Program-made: the position numbers and the translations under genes
Part shown: positions 26,083-34,497 of the stretch, piece after piece
Numbering within the stretch: the first letter of the stretch is position 1
Layout of the letters: every line of letters starts with the position of its first letter
Notes under the pieces: model-generated
Told to the model about the DNA's origin: nothing
What the model saw: the letters and a program-made list of their open reading frames with translations, nothing else
The model's database searches: none
Origin: Pseudomonas fluorescens
Lineage (GTDB): Bacteria; Pseudomonadota; Gammaproteobacteria; Pseudomonadales; Pseudomonadaceae
NCBI RefSeq assembly: GCF_002022275.1
Contig: NZ_MSDF01000018.1
Coordinates: forward strand, 31,714 to 95,713
Reading direction: 5' to 3'
DNA length: 64,000 nt

Positions 26083-26865
26083 GTGGTCCTCATACACCTA
26101 TGCCTGGCGTTTGCTCTATTGCTGTCGATGGATGCCGCGGCGGCTGCTGATCAACCGCGGGGCGAAATTCGCTTTGCCGTCGCCGCGCAGTTCCCTCCGT
26201 TTCAAAGCCGTAATCAGCAAGGCGAGCTGGTGGGGCTCAATATCGACTTGGGCAATGCGCTGTGCAAACAGCTCAACGTGCGCTGTACCTGGGTTGATCA
26301 GGTGCTTGTGGAAAACTTCCCGGCCCTTGAGGCGCGGCAGTTCGACGCGATCATGGGCATGGCGCCCACCTCAAAGCGGCGCCAATGGGTGAGTTTCACC
26401 GACAACCTCTATCCATTCACCACTCGGCTGGTGGCTCGCAAGGCTTCCGGTTTATTACCCACCGCACGCTCGCTTAAAGGAAAGCGAGTTGGCGTGCTCC
26501 TGGGCAGTAATCGCGAGGCGTTTGTGCAGTCGGAATGGGCGCCGGCAGGCGTCATCGTCAAGAGTTTCTGGCTTAATGACGAACTGATGCGAAGTCTTGT
26601 GGCGGGTCAGATCGATGCGACGTTGCAAGGTACCGTGGAGATTCGCAGAGCATTGCTTGACACCGCCGGGGGGCAGGATTTCGACTTTCTTGGCCCGGCT
26701 GTTTCGGCTGAATTATTGGGTGACGGCGTGGCCATTGCATTGCGTAAGCCTGACATCAACTTGCGCAATGAGCTCAACCACGCGCTGGAGCGGCTGATGC
26801 AGAGCGGTGAGTACCTGCGGATTCTGCAGTCCTACAACCTGGATGACCCGACTCCCCGTCACTGA
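26083..26865 (+). CDS. Periplasmic amino-acid-type solute-binding protein (SBP family 3)
   Basis: Family 3 extracellular solute-binding protein, 260 residues, like those that feed polar amino acid ABC transporters. It starts with GTG at 26083, with AAAAGGAC about 8 bases upstream. The signal peptide is hydrophobic (LCLAFALLLSMDAAAA) and is followed by the domain start GEIRFAVAAQFPPFQS; the LVGLNIDLGNALCKQLNVRC stretch is the family signature. No transporter permease or ATPase gene is nearby, so it may be an orphan receptor or serve a distant transporter. It is clearly paralogous to the N-terminal part of the next gene. Confidence 0.88.
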   Translation: MVLIHLCLAFALLLSMDAAAAADQPRGEIRFAVAAQFPPFQSRNQQGELVGLNIDLGNALCKQLNVRCTWVDQVLVENFPALEARQFDAIMGMAPTSKRRQWVSFTDNLYPFTTRLVARKASGLLPTARSLKGKRVGVLLGSNREAFVQSEWAPAGVIVKSFWLNDELMRSLVAGQIDATLQGTVEIRRALLDTAGGQDFDFLGPAVSAELLGDGVAIALRKPDINLRNELNHALERLMQSGEYLRILQSYNLDDPTPRH

Positions 26866-26907
26866 GGTAATCGGCGGTCAAGCAAAATGCTGACTACTAT
26901 AAGTTTG

Positions 26908-26917
26908 GGAATTCTCC
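26908..26917 (+). promoter_or_regulatory. GGA-ATTC-TCC motif upstream of solute-binding/RidA fusion gene
   Basis: Partner of the element at 25943-25952: GGAATTCTCC followed by TAC, about 123 bases before the ATG at 27040. The 174-base gap between the two paralogous genes is AT-richer than its surroundings and holds no other gene. Confidence 0.35.
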
Positions 26918-27039
26918 TACTAAGTAAACAGGCGTGTCGTAGTTAAAGACCGGTTAGTGCTTGTTAGAACGTTGGGCGTGTTCGGGCCTTCAGTGGCTGA
27001 GCCCGAATGCCTGACACCACTTTCGCACAGGACAGGTTT

Positions 27040-28227
27040 ATGACTACGGCAACAAGAATGCTGACGCTCGCTCTGATGATATTTGCCGGGAGCGGTTGCG
27101 CTGTTGCTCCCCCTCCAACCATCCCGTGGAGCGAGATACGATTTGGCGTCGAGGCGGATGTACCGCCTTTTGAATACCGCAATGCGCAAGGCGATCTCGT
27201 GGGTTTGGATATTGAGCTGGGTAACGCACTGTGTGCTGAGCTCCAGGCGCGTTGCGTGTGGGTCGACCAGCCTTATGCAACCAATATTGCAGCGCTCCAG
27301 GCCCAGCGTTTCGACGCGATCATGCCGATGACCGCGACCCCGCCACGGCGTCAAATAGTCGACTTCACCGACCCACTCTATGCCCTTGAAAACCGGTTGG
27401 TGGCCCGTGTGGGTTCCAACCTGCTGCCAGAGCCCAATTCGCTGAGGGGCAAACGCGTGGGTGTATTGACGGGCACTAGCCGCGCAGCCTATGCCATGGC
27501 ACGGTGGGCGCCGCAAGGGGTGCAGGTGATTAGCTTCAATCTCAACACTCAACTGATCAAGAGTTTTCTGGCTGGTGAGTTGGACGCGACCTTGCAAGAC
27601 AGCATTGAAATCAGCGAGGCGTTGTTGAACACCCCTCAAGGCACAGCGTTTGCCTTTGCCGGACCGGCTATCCAGGATGAGTTGTTGGGCAGTGGCCCCG
27701 CCATTGCTACGCGCAAGACCGACCCTGAATTGACCGCGGCACTGAACAAGGCGCTGCAGCGCTTGAAAGACAACGGCAAGTACGCGGCCATTACCCAGCC
27801 TTATCTTGCACCGACGTCAAGCCAACCTGCACCTGCCGAGATGGTATTCACACCGGGGGGCAGTGGGTTGCCGTTCTCGGAAACCGTGAAGGCCGCCAAC
27901 ACACTCTATATCTCGGGACAGTTGGGCAGTGATAAAGACGGCAAGCTGGTGCCCGGGGGGATCCGCCCGGAAACCGGCCAAGCGCTTAGAAACATGCGCG
28001 ACATTCTGAACAAACAGGGCGTGAGCATGGGTGAAATAGCCCAGTGCATGGTGATTCTTGCCGACATCAAGGATTTCAAGGCAATGAACGAAGTCTATGT
28101 CGGCTATTTTCCGAAGGATAAGCTTCCGACGCGAACCACCTTTGCCGCGGGCAAGCTGCTGGATGATGCCCGGATCGAAATCCAGTGCACGGCGATCAAA
28201 CAGCCTAAGCCTGTCGCAATGAAATAA
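27040..28227 (+). CDS. Exported solute-binding protein (family 3) fused to a RidA domain
   Basis: A 395-residue fusion. Residues about 1-22 form a signal sequence ending FAGSGC, which could be a lipobox although glycine at -3 is atypical. Residues about 28-250 are a family 3 solute-binding domain (FGVEADVPPFEYRNAQG; LVGLDIELGNALCAEL). A Pro/Ser/Ala linker leads to a complete RidA/YjgF domain from about residue 267. By comparison with E. coli RidA, the catalytic arginine (Arg105 there) is Arg365 in LPTRTTF and Glu120 is Glu380 in RIEIQC, so imine/enamine deaminase activity is plausible. RidA is normally cytoplasmic; here it should be periplasmic. There is no stop or frame change between the domains. 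It overlaps the convergent gene at 28205 by 23 bases. Confidence 0.9.
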   Translation: MTTATRMLTLALMIFAGSGCAVAPPPTIPWSEIRFGVEADVPPFEYRNAQGDLVGLDIELGNALCAELQARCVWVDQPYATNIAALQAQRFDAIMPMTATPPRRQIVDFTDPLYALENRLVARVGSNLLPEPNSLRGKRVGVLTGTSRAAYAMARWAPQGVQVISFNLNTQLIKSFLAGELDATLQDSIEISEALLNTPQGTAFAFAGPAIQDELLGSGPAIATRKTDPELTAALNKALQRLKDNGKYAAITQPYLAPTSSQPAPAEMVFTPGGSGLPFSETVKAANTLYISGQLGSDKDGKLVPGGIRPETGQALRNMRDILNKQGVSMGEIAQCMVILADIKDFKAMNEVYVGYFPKDKLPTRTTFAAGKLLDDARIEIQCTAIKQPKPVAMK

Positions 28228-28948
28228 ACGCGTAGTTGGCCGGCACCTGGGTTGCGATCTGGGCGCCGGCATCCAACAGTTGTTCAGCGATGTCCATTCC
28301 GGACACGTGAAACACCCACTCATTGGCGGGTGAGGGCTGATTGATCGCCAACTCGATCGCCTGCGCAAAAGCATTCATATCTGGCAGGTACGCAGTAAAC
28401 CCATCGCCCTTGAGCGCCGTGGTGCGAATGCCGAGCAAGGCGCACACCGCTTCCTTGGTCTGTACATCGTCGCGGTCGGCCTGGCGTGATTGGCGAATCA
28501 GGTCTGCGAGTTCCAGGTCTATCAACTCACCGCCGACGATCAGCGCCGGGCCCTGTTCCCAGGATTCCGGCGGGCAGTCCTTGGCGGCCGGGTTGAGCGG
28601 GATGTGCGGGTTGATTTCCATCGGGTAGATGCGACAGACCAATGGGCGGCGTTCATAAATGCCGCAGCGGTTGTCTTCGTCAAGATTCCGGCAGCGCCCG
28701 GCGTTGTAAGCGGCCAAGGTGATTGCCACAAAGGCCTCGGTATTGCCGCTGGGCACCACCACCGAACGGCGCTCGGCGTGCTCGCGTTGTTGTTGAGGCA
28801 GGCCCAGACCGTTGCCCAGAAAACCTTCTACCAGAACGATGACGTTACCGCCGTCCGCCGCCCACTGCCGGGCTTCCAGGAGGGTCAGGGGCACGTGGTG
28901 GTCGGTGCAGCATTTGCCGCAACCTACGCAGGAAAAGTGAGTATTCAT
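28205..28948 (-). CDS. YkgJ-family cysteine cluster protein
   Basis: Zinc- or iron-binding cysteine cluster protein of the YkgJ (CxxCxxCC) family, 247 residues. The N-terminus reads FSCVGCGKCC, and a further cysteine set appears in GRCRNLDEDNRCGIYERRPLVCRIYP near residues 85-110. Its function is unknown; family members have been linked to protein-bound metal clusters. I chose the ATG at 28948 because the family starts close to the first cysteine motif. The gene end overlaps the convergent solute-binding/RidA gene. Confidence 0.88.
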   Translation of the reverse strand: MNTHFSCVGCGKCCTDHHVPLTLLEARQWAADGGNVIVLVEGFLGNGLGLPQQQREHAERRSVVVPSGNTEAFVAITLAAYNAGRCRNLDEDNRCGIYERRPLVCRIYPMEINPHIPLNPAAKDCPPESWEQGPALIVGGELIDLELADLIRQSRQADRDDVQTKEAVCALLGIRTTALKGDGFTAYLPDMNAFAQAIELAINQPSPANEWVFHVSGMDIAEQLLDAGAQIATQVPANYAFISLRQA

Positions 28949-29056
28949 GGAGGATCTGTCACCAGGCAAGGTCAGAGGGCACTCGTTGGCGGTGACGGGT
29001 TTTTACCTCTGTTCACCGCTTGGGCTCTCTGGAAGCAAGTTATGCGCCAGTGCCCG

Positions 29057-29539
29057 TCAGCTCTCGGGGACGACGTCACGCAGGACAAAGACCATGCCCG
29101 CACTTTCATACAGTTGCCGCGCACGCAGGTTGCTTTCCCGTACCTTGAGGTCCACGTAGGGCTCGCCGCGTTGTTTGAACACGTGGAAAGTGTGCAGCAG
29201 CAAGGCGCGGCCCAGCCCCTGGCCCTGGGCGCACGGGTGAATGGAGAGGTTTTTGATAAAGGCGCTGGTCCAGCATTGGGCCACGCCGAGAATTCCATCG
29301 GCGTTGCTGGCGACCAGGCACAGCGTGGGGTCGAATTCGGCATCGGTAGTGAACCGTCGCCGCCATTCATCCAGCCCGGCGACACGCCCACCGCCGCTGT
29401 TCTGGGTCATGCTCAGCACTGCGTGAATGGCCGGAGCCAGCTCGTCACGGTAGTGATCCAGTTGCGTATTCGGCGGCCATTGCGGGGCGGGCAGGCTGCC
29501 GGTGAGGTCGCGACGCAACAGCTGGAAATAGTCGGCCAA
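29057..29539 (-). CDS. GNAT-family N-acetyltransferase
   Basis: Acetyl-CoA-dependent acetyltransferase of 160 residues. The acetyl-CoA pyrophosphate loop QGQGLGRALL lies near residue 112, preceded by the strand IKNLSIHPCAQG, and the C-terminal NLRARQLYESAGMVF is typical of the fold. The only in-frame start that gives the whole domain is TTG at 29539, three bases after the cheV stop, with AAGGG about 10 bases upstream; translational coupling to cheV is likely. The substrate is unknown. Confidence 0.87.
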   Translation of the reverse strand: MADYFQLLRRDLTGSLPAPQWPPNTQLDHYRDELAPAIHAVLSMTQNSGGGRVAGLDEWRRRFTTDAEFDPTLCLVASNADGILGVAQCWTSAFIKNLSIHPCAQGQGLGRALLLHTFHVFKQRGEPYVDLKVRESNLRARQLYESAGMVFVLRDVVPES

Positions 29540-29542
29540 CGC

Positions 29543-30445
29543 TTACAAACCCTTTTGCGCCACGGTTTGGGCGGCCACGACCAGGCACTTGGTCAGCTCC
29601 GGTGAGGAAAACTTGGTGAGCACTGCGTCGGCACCGGCCAGGCGGGCTTTTTCGCTGTTCATCGCGCTGTCCAGGGACGTGTGCAGCAGCACATAGAGGT
29701 GCTGAAAATCCGGGGTTTCGCGCAGGGTGCGGGTGAGGGCATAACCGTCCATCTCGGACATTTCGATGTCGGAGACCACCACGTTGATCTGCTCGACCGT
29801 GCCCTGCAGTTCCAGCAGCACGTCGATGGCTTCCTTGGCGCTGCGGGCGGTGTGGCAGGTCAACCCGAGGTTGCGCAAGGTGTGTACCGATTGCTGCAAC
29901 GCCACCTGGCTGTCGTCGACCACCAGGATGTGCGCATTGCCCAGCACTTCGGCCTCTTCCATGGTCAGGTCAGTAGGCGCCGCTTCAATCGGTGCCGGGG
30001 CGATGCCGTGGATGACCTTTTCGATGTCCAGCACTTGCACCAATCCGCCTTCGACCTGGGTCACGCCGGTGATAAACGCGCGGTTGCCGCCGGAGCCATA
30101 CGGCGGCGGGCGGATATCCGTGGTCAGGCAGTGCACGATCTTGCTCACGGCCTGCACATGCAAACCCTGCTTGGAACGGCTGACGTCAGTGACGATCAGG
30201 CAACCGCCGTTGGGGTCCTGCAACGGCATTTCGCCCAAGGCACGGCTGAGGTCGATCACCGACAACGACGCGCCGCGCAGGGTGGCGATGCCTTTGACGT
30301 GCGGGTGCGACTCCGGCAGCTTGGTCAGCGGCGGGCAGGGGATGATTTCACTGACTTTCAGCAGGTTGATCGCCATCAGCTTGCCGCTGCGCAGAGTAAA
30401 GAGCAGAAGCGAGAGTGAATCTGCGCGGGCTTTGGTGGTGGACAT
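29543..30445 (-). CDS. cheV: Chemotaxis coupling protein CheV
   Basis: Fusion of a CheW-like coupling domain (residues about 10-155, with KVSEIIPCPPLTKLPES and IKGIATLRG-type motif VKGIATLRG) and a C-terminal receiver domain (residues about 170-300). The receiver has the acidic VVDDSQVA, the phospho-acceptor in VVVSDIEMSEMDG and a late lysine (TKFSSPE). CheV couples chemoreceptors to CheA and is tuned by phosphorylation. No other chemotaxis genes are adjacent. The 300-residue length is normal. Confidence 0.95.
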   Translation of the reverse strand: MSTTKARADSLSLLLFTLRSGKLMAINLLKVSEIIPCPPLTKLPESHPHVKGIATLRGASLSVIDLSRALGEMPLQDPNGGCLIVTDVSRSKQGLHVQAVSKIVHCLTTDIRPPPYGSGGNRAFITGVTQVEGGLVQVLDIEKVIHGIAPAPIEAAPTDLTMEEAEVLGNAHILVVDDSQVALQQSVHTLRNLGLTCHTARSAKEAIDVLLELQGTVEQINVVVSDIEMSEMDGYALTRTLRETPDFQHLYVLLHTSLDSAMNSEKARLAGADAVLTKFSSPELTKCLVVAAQTVAQKGL

Positions 30446-30542
30446 AAAAACCTTCTGTGGATCAGGGATGACGAACTTCTATGGAAGGTTATCGACTTGA
30501 GGACGCCAGGCTTTAACCGGGTTTTGTGTCGGACTGGCTTGT

Positions 30543-30627
30543 GTGGGAGCTGGCTTGCCTGCGATGCAAGCGCCTCGGTCTGGCAGTTGCACCGAGGTGA
30601 AGCTATCGCAGGCAAGCCAGCTCCCAC
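30543..30627. repeat. REP doublet (REPIN)
   Basis: Facing inverted copies of GTGGGAGCTGGCTTGCCTGCGAT with a spacer that itself contains the complementary words CCTCGGT and ACCGAGG. It lies between cheV and the dehydrogenase gene, just after the latter's stop. Confidence 0.93.
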
Positions 30628-30639
30628 AGGGGGAACGTG

Positions 30640-31614
30640 TCAGCCCTTCCACACTTGCGGGTTCACCAGATCCTGCGGACGCTCGCCCAGCAAGGCGCTG
30701 CGCAGGTTCTCCAGGGCGCGGTTGGCCATGGCTTCGCGGGTTTCATCGGTCGCCGAGCCGATGTGAGGCAGGGTCACGGCATTGCTCAGCTGAAACAGCG
30801 GCGACTCGGCCAGCGGCTCCTGCTCATACACATCCAGCCCGGCGCCGCGAATACGCCCGGTTTGCAGGGCTTCGATCAGCGCCGGTTCATCTACCACCGG
30901 GCCACGGGAAATGTTGATCAGGATCGCGCTGGGCTTCATCAGCTCCAGCTCGCGGGTGCTGATCAGGTGACGGGTCTTGTCACTCAACGGCACCACCAGG
31001 CAGACGAAATCCGCCTCGGCCAGCAACTGGTCCAGGCTGCGAAATTGCGCGCCCAGTTCCTGTTCCAGCTCAGTCTTGCGGCTGTTGCCGCTGTACAGAA
31101 TCGGCATGTTGAAACCCAGGCGGCCACGGCGGGCAACGGCGGCGCCGATATTGCCCATGCCGACGATACCGAGGGTTTTGCCGTGTACATCGCAACCAAA
31201 CAACGGCGCGCCGACGCTGGCTTTCCATTGGCCGGCCTTGGTCCAGGCGTCCAGCTCGGCGACACGGCGTGCGCTGCTCATCAGCAGGGCGAACGCCAGG
31301 TCGGCGGTGCTTTCGGTGAGTACGTCCGGGGTGTTGGTGAGCATGATGCCGCGTTCGTTGAAGTACGCCACGTCGTAGTTGTCGTAGCCCACCGACACGC
31401 TGGAGACCACTTCCAGTTTGCTCGCGCCTTCCAGCTGCGCGCGGCCCAACTTGCGGCCTACGCCGATCAAACCATGGGCGTGGGGCAGGGCTTCATTGAA
31501 TTGGGCATTGATGTCCCCGCGCTTGGGGTCGGGCGAAATCACCTCGAAATCCTGTTGCAGGCGTTCGATCATTTGCGGGGTGACACGGCTGAAGGCGAGG
31601 ACAGTCTTTTTCAT
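30640..31614 (-). CDS. D-isomer-specific 2-hydroxyacid dehydrogenase (glyoxylate/2-ketogluconate reductase type)
   Basis: NAD(P)H-dependent reductase of 2-oxo acids, 324 residues. The nucleotide-binding GMGNIGAAVA lies near residue 152, followed by YSGNSRK, where the basic residues suggest NADP preference. The catalytic arginine (NISRGPVVDE), glutamate (LDVYEQEP) and histidine (LPHIGSAT) are all present. The closest types are GhrB and TkrA. I chose MKKTVLAFS at 31614. No pathway neighbour narrows the substrate. Confidence 0.93.
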   Translation of the reverse strand: MKKTVLAFSRVTPQMIERLQQDFEVISPDPKRGDINAQFNEALPHAHGLIGVGRKLGRAQLEGASKLEVVSSVSVGYDNYDVAYFNERGIMLTNTPDVLTESTADLAFALLMSSARRVAELDAWTKAGQWKASVGAPLFGCDVHGKTLGIVGMGNIGAAVARRGRLGFNMPILYSGNSRKTELEQELGAQFRSLDQLLAEADFVCLVVPLSDKTRHLISTRELELMKPSAILINISRGPVVDEPALIEALQTGRIRGAGLDVYEQEPLAESPLFQLSNAVTLPHIGSATDETREAMANRALENLRSALLGERPQDLVNPQVWKG

Positions 31615-31714
31615 GGCAGGCGGGCTCATCGACTACGGGAGAATGCCAAGCAAGCTAACATTCCTGGTCAAGGTTGTCAGGACACTGCAGATCAAAAGTG
31701 GGCAGGGGACAAAT

Positions 31715-31799
31715 GTGGGAGCTGGCTTGCCTGCGATGCAGGCAACTCGGTGTATCAGGCAGACCGAGTTGTTGCTATCGCAGGCAAGCCAGCTCCCAC
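31715..31799. repeat. REP doublet (REPIN)
   Basis: Facing inverted copies of GTGGGAGCTGGCTTGCCTGCGAT with an ACTCGGT / ACCGAGT spacer stem, between the dehydrogenase gene and the LysR gene. Confidence 0.93.
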
Positions 31800-31825
31800 A
31801 TTTGATCTCAATTGTTTGATGGAAA

Positions 31826-32794
31826 TCAGGTCGCCAGCCGAGCGCCGCCCAAGCCGCCACTCAACTCATACGCTGCCAACTCCGCCTGATGCGCCGCCAG
31901 AATCTCCGGCAACGAACCGCGCAGGTATTCCACCCACGTTTTGATCTTCGCATCCAGGTACTGGCGCGACGGGTAGATGGCGTACAGGTTCAGCTCCTGC
32001 GAGCGGTAGGTCGGCATCACCCGCACCAGCGTGCCATTGCGCAGGCCTTCGATGGCCGCATACACCGGCAGCAGGCCGACGCCCATGCCACTGGTGATCG
32101 CGGTTTTCATCGCGTCGGCCGAGTTGACCAAAAACGGCGAGGTATTGATCGCCACGCTTTCCTGGCCTTCAGGGCCGTTGAACGTCCATTTGTCCAGCTG
32201 GATCACCGGGCTCACCAGGCGCAGGCACGCATGGTTGAGCAAATCCTGAGGGCGTTGCGCGCAGCCCTTGGCCTTGACGTAATCCGGTGAGGCGCAGGCG
32301 ATGCTGTAGGTGATGCCCAACCGTTGCGACACAAACCCCGAATCCGGCAGCTCGCTGGCCAGCACGATGGACACGTCGTAACCCTCGTCGAGCAGGTCCG
32401 GCACGCGGTTGGCGAGGGTCAGGTCGAAGGTCACGTCGGGGTGAGTGCGGCGGTAGCGGGCAATCGCGTCGATCACGAAATGTTGGCCGATGCCGGTCAT
32501 GGTGTGCACTTTCAACTGCCCGGCCGGGCGCGCATGCGCGTCGCTGGCCTCGGCTTCGGCTTCTTCGACGTAGGCGAGGATCTGCTCGCAGCGCAGCAAA
32601 TAACGTTTGCCGGCTTCGGTCAGCGCGATGCGTCGGGTGGTGCGGTTGAGCAAGCGGGTTTGCAGGTGGGCCTCCAGGTTGGAGACCGCGCGCGAGACGT
32701 TGGCGGTGGTGGTGTCCAGTTGCACGGCGGCGGCGGTGAAGCTGCCGGCCTCGGCCACGCAACTGAAAGCGCGCATGTTTTGCAAAGTGTCCAT
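31826..32794 (-). CDS. LysR-family transcriptional regulator
   Basis: DNA-binding regulator of 322 residues with an N-terminal winged helix-turn-helix (FSCVAEAGSFTAAAVQLDTTTANVS, residues about 10-35) and a periplasmic-binding-protein-like effector domain from about residue 90. It is divergent from the efflux operon beginning at 32976, the classic arrangement in which a LysR protein controls its neighbour, as AaeR does for aaeXAB. The effector is unknown; an aromatic acid is a reasonable guess. Confidence 0.93.
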   Translation of the reverse strand: MDTLQNMRAFSCVAEAGSFTAAAVQLDTTTANVSRAVSNLEAHLQTRLLNRTTRRIALTEAGKRYLLRCEQILAYVEEAEAEASDAHARPAGQLKVHTMTGIGQHFVIDAIARYRRTHPDVTFDLTLANRVPDLLDEGYDVSIVLASELPDSGFVSQRLGITYSIACASPDYVKAKGCAQRPQDLLNHACLRLVSPVIQLDKWTFNGPEGQESVAINTSPFLVNSADAMKTAITSGMGVGLLPVYAAIEGLRNGTLVRVMPTYRSQELNLYAIYPSRQYLDAKIKTWVEYLRGSLPEILAAHQAELAAYELSGGLGGARLAT

Positions 32795-32975
32795 GGAGTG
32801 TTCTCAAGGGAGATAGCAAATTGTGACAGAAAGTTACGCCGTCCAGTGATCCCTACCAACGGATTATCGCCTGAACGGTAACAAAGATTCACAGGAATGC
32901 CAGCTTATCGTCCTCCATGGCGCCCCCTAGAATTGCGCCACCTCTCCCGCATCACCATCTCAGGATTCGCTTGCC

Positions 32976-34487
32976 GTGCCGCTTCGCATCAGCAGAGAGC
33001 TGAAGACTCTCAGTGTTTGGGCCTTATCGTTAGCAATCAGCGGCTGCATCGGAACCGGAGGAATCGCCCCTCAGGGCCAGGCCCTCAACGCCAATACCCT
33101 GGCCACCGATGCCGCGATCCAGAGCGCCGCGAAGGATGCCCACTGGCCCACCGCGCAATGGTGGCAAGCCTACGGCGACCCGCAATTGAACCGCTGGGTC
33201 GACCTCGCCACACAAAACAACCCGAGTATGGCCATGGCTGCCGCGCGGGTGCGTGAAGCACGTGCGTTGGCCGGGGTTGCCGAGTCCGCCGAGTCGTTGC
33301 AGATCAACAGCGACACGACGCTCAAGCGCCACAACTGGCCGAAAGATCAGTTCTATGGCCCGGGCGAGTTGAGCGGTGCCAATACCTGGGACAACATTGC
33401 GTCCCTGGGCCTGAGCTACGCACTCGACCTGTGGGGGCGCGAAAGTAACACCACTGAACGCGCTGTCGACCTGGCGCACATGAGCGCCGCCGAAGCCCGC
33501 CAGGCCCAGCTCGAACTGCAGAACAACGTGGTGCGCGCCTATATCCAGCTGTCGTTGCACTACGCCAACCGCGACATCGTCGCCGCCACCCTGGCCCAGC
33601 AACAGCAGATTCTGGACCTGGCCAACAAGCGCCTGAACGCCGGAATCGGCACGCACTTCGATGTCAGCCAGGCCGAAACCCCGTTGCCGGAAACCCACCG
33701 CCAACTCGACGCCGTGGACGAAGACATCGCCCTGAGCTGCAACCAGCTTGCGGCGTTGGCCGGCAAAGGCCCGGGGGAGTGCGCGCAGCTGCAACGCCCG
33801 AGCCTGTCCCTCGCCGCGCCGCTCAAGTTGCCTTCGAGCTTGCCCGCCCAATTGCTCGGCCAGCGCCCCGACGTGGTCGCCAGCCGTTGGCAAGTCGCGG
33901 CACAGGCGCGCGGCATTGATGTGGCCCACGCAGGTTTTTATCCCAATGTGGATTTGGTTGGCAGCCTCGGCTACATGGCCACCGGCGGCGCCATGCTGGG
34001 CTTTCTGAGTGGCGAAAAACTCAACTACACCATCGGCCCGGCGATCACCTTGCCGATCTTCGACGGCGGCCGTTTGCGTGCGCAATTGGGCGAGGCGAGT
34101 GCCGGGTATGACATCGCTGTTGCTCGGTACAACCAGACGCTGGTCAACGCGCTCAAGGGCATCAGCGACCAATTGATCCGCCGCGAATCCCTGGACAAGC
34201 AGTCGGCCTTCGCCGCGCAGTCGGTGGCTTCGGCGCAGAAAACCTACGACATCGCGACCATCGCCTATCAACGCGGCCTCACCGATTACCTCAATGTGCT
34301 GAACGCCCAGACGTTGCTGTTCCGCCAGCAGCAGATCGAGCAACAGGTGCAGGCCGCGCGTTTGAGTGCCCACGCTGAACTTGTGACCGCATTGGGCGGT
34401 GGCCTCAGTGCTGGAAACGATGTGCCACAAGACGCCAAGACCCACCCAAGCAAAACCCCGGCGGCGCTCGCCGTGTTTGATCACTGA
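32976..34487 (+). CDS. Outer-membrane efflux factor, NodT family lipoprotein
   Basis: TolC-like outer-membrane channel subunit, 503 residues. It begins with GTG at 32976, with AGGA about 10 bases upstream. The N-terminus has a hydrophobic signal with the lipobox AISGC, so it is lipid-anchored like OprM and NodT. Two repeats of the OEP coiled-coil/beta-strand unit follow (DLATQNNPSMAMAAARVREA and QRPDVVASRWQVAAQARGIDVAHAGFYPNV regions, shortened here to their start). It is first in an operon with FUSC, DUF1656 and HlyD genes. The 181-base divergent region to the LysR gene has TAGAAT near 32929 as a possible -10. Confidence 0.93.
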   Translation: MPLRISRELKTLSVWALSLAISGCIGTGGIAPQGQALNANTLATDAAIQSAAKDAHWPTAQWWQAYGDPQLNRWVDLATQNNPSMAMAAARVREARALAGVAESAESLQINSDTTLKRHNWPKDQFYGPGELSGANTWDNIASLGLSYALDLWGRESNTTERAVDLAHMSAAEARQAQLELQNNVVRAYIQLSLHYANRDIVAATLAQQQQILDLANKRLNAGIGTHFDVSQAETPLPETHRQLDAVDEDIALSCNQLAALAGKGPGECAQLQRPSLSLAAPLKLPSSLPAQLLGQRPDVVASRWQVAAQARGIDVAHAGFYPNVDLVGSLGYMATGGAMLGFLSGEKLNYTIGPAITLPIFDGGRLRAQLGEASAGYDIAVARYNQTLVNALKGISDQLIRRESLDKQSAFAAQSVASAQKTYDIATIAYQRGLTDYLNVLNAQTLLFRQQQIEQQVQAARLSAHAELVTALGGGLSAGNDVPQDAKTHPSKTPAALAVFDH

Positions 34488-34497
34488 GTAAGATTCG

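Noticed and set aside
30543..31799. Regularly repeated words that could suggest a CRISPR array
   Set aside because: The repeats are inverted REP pairs scattered singly between genes. There are no direct repeats with uniform spacers and no cas genes.
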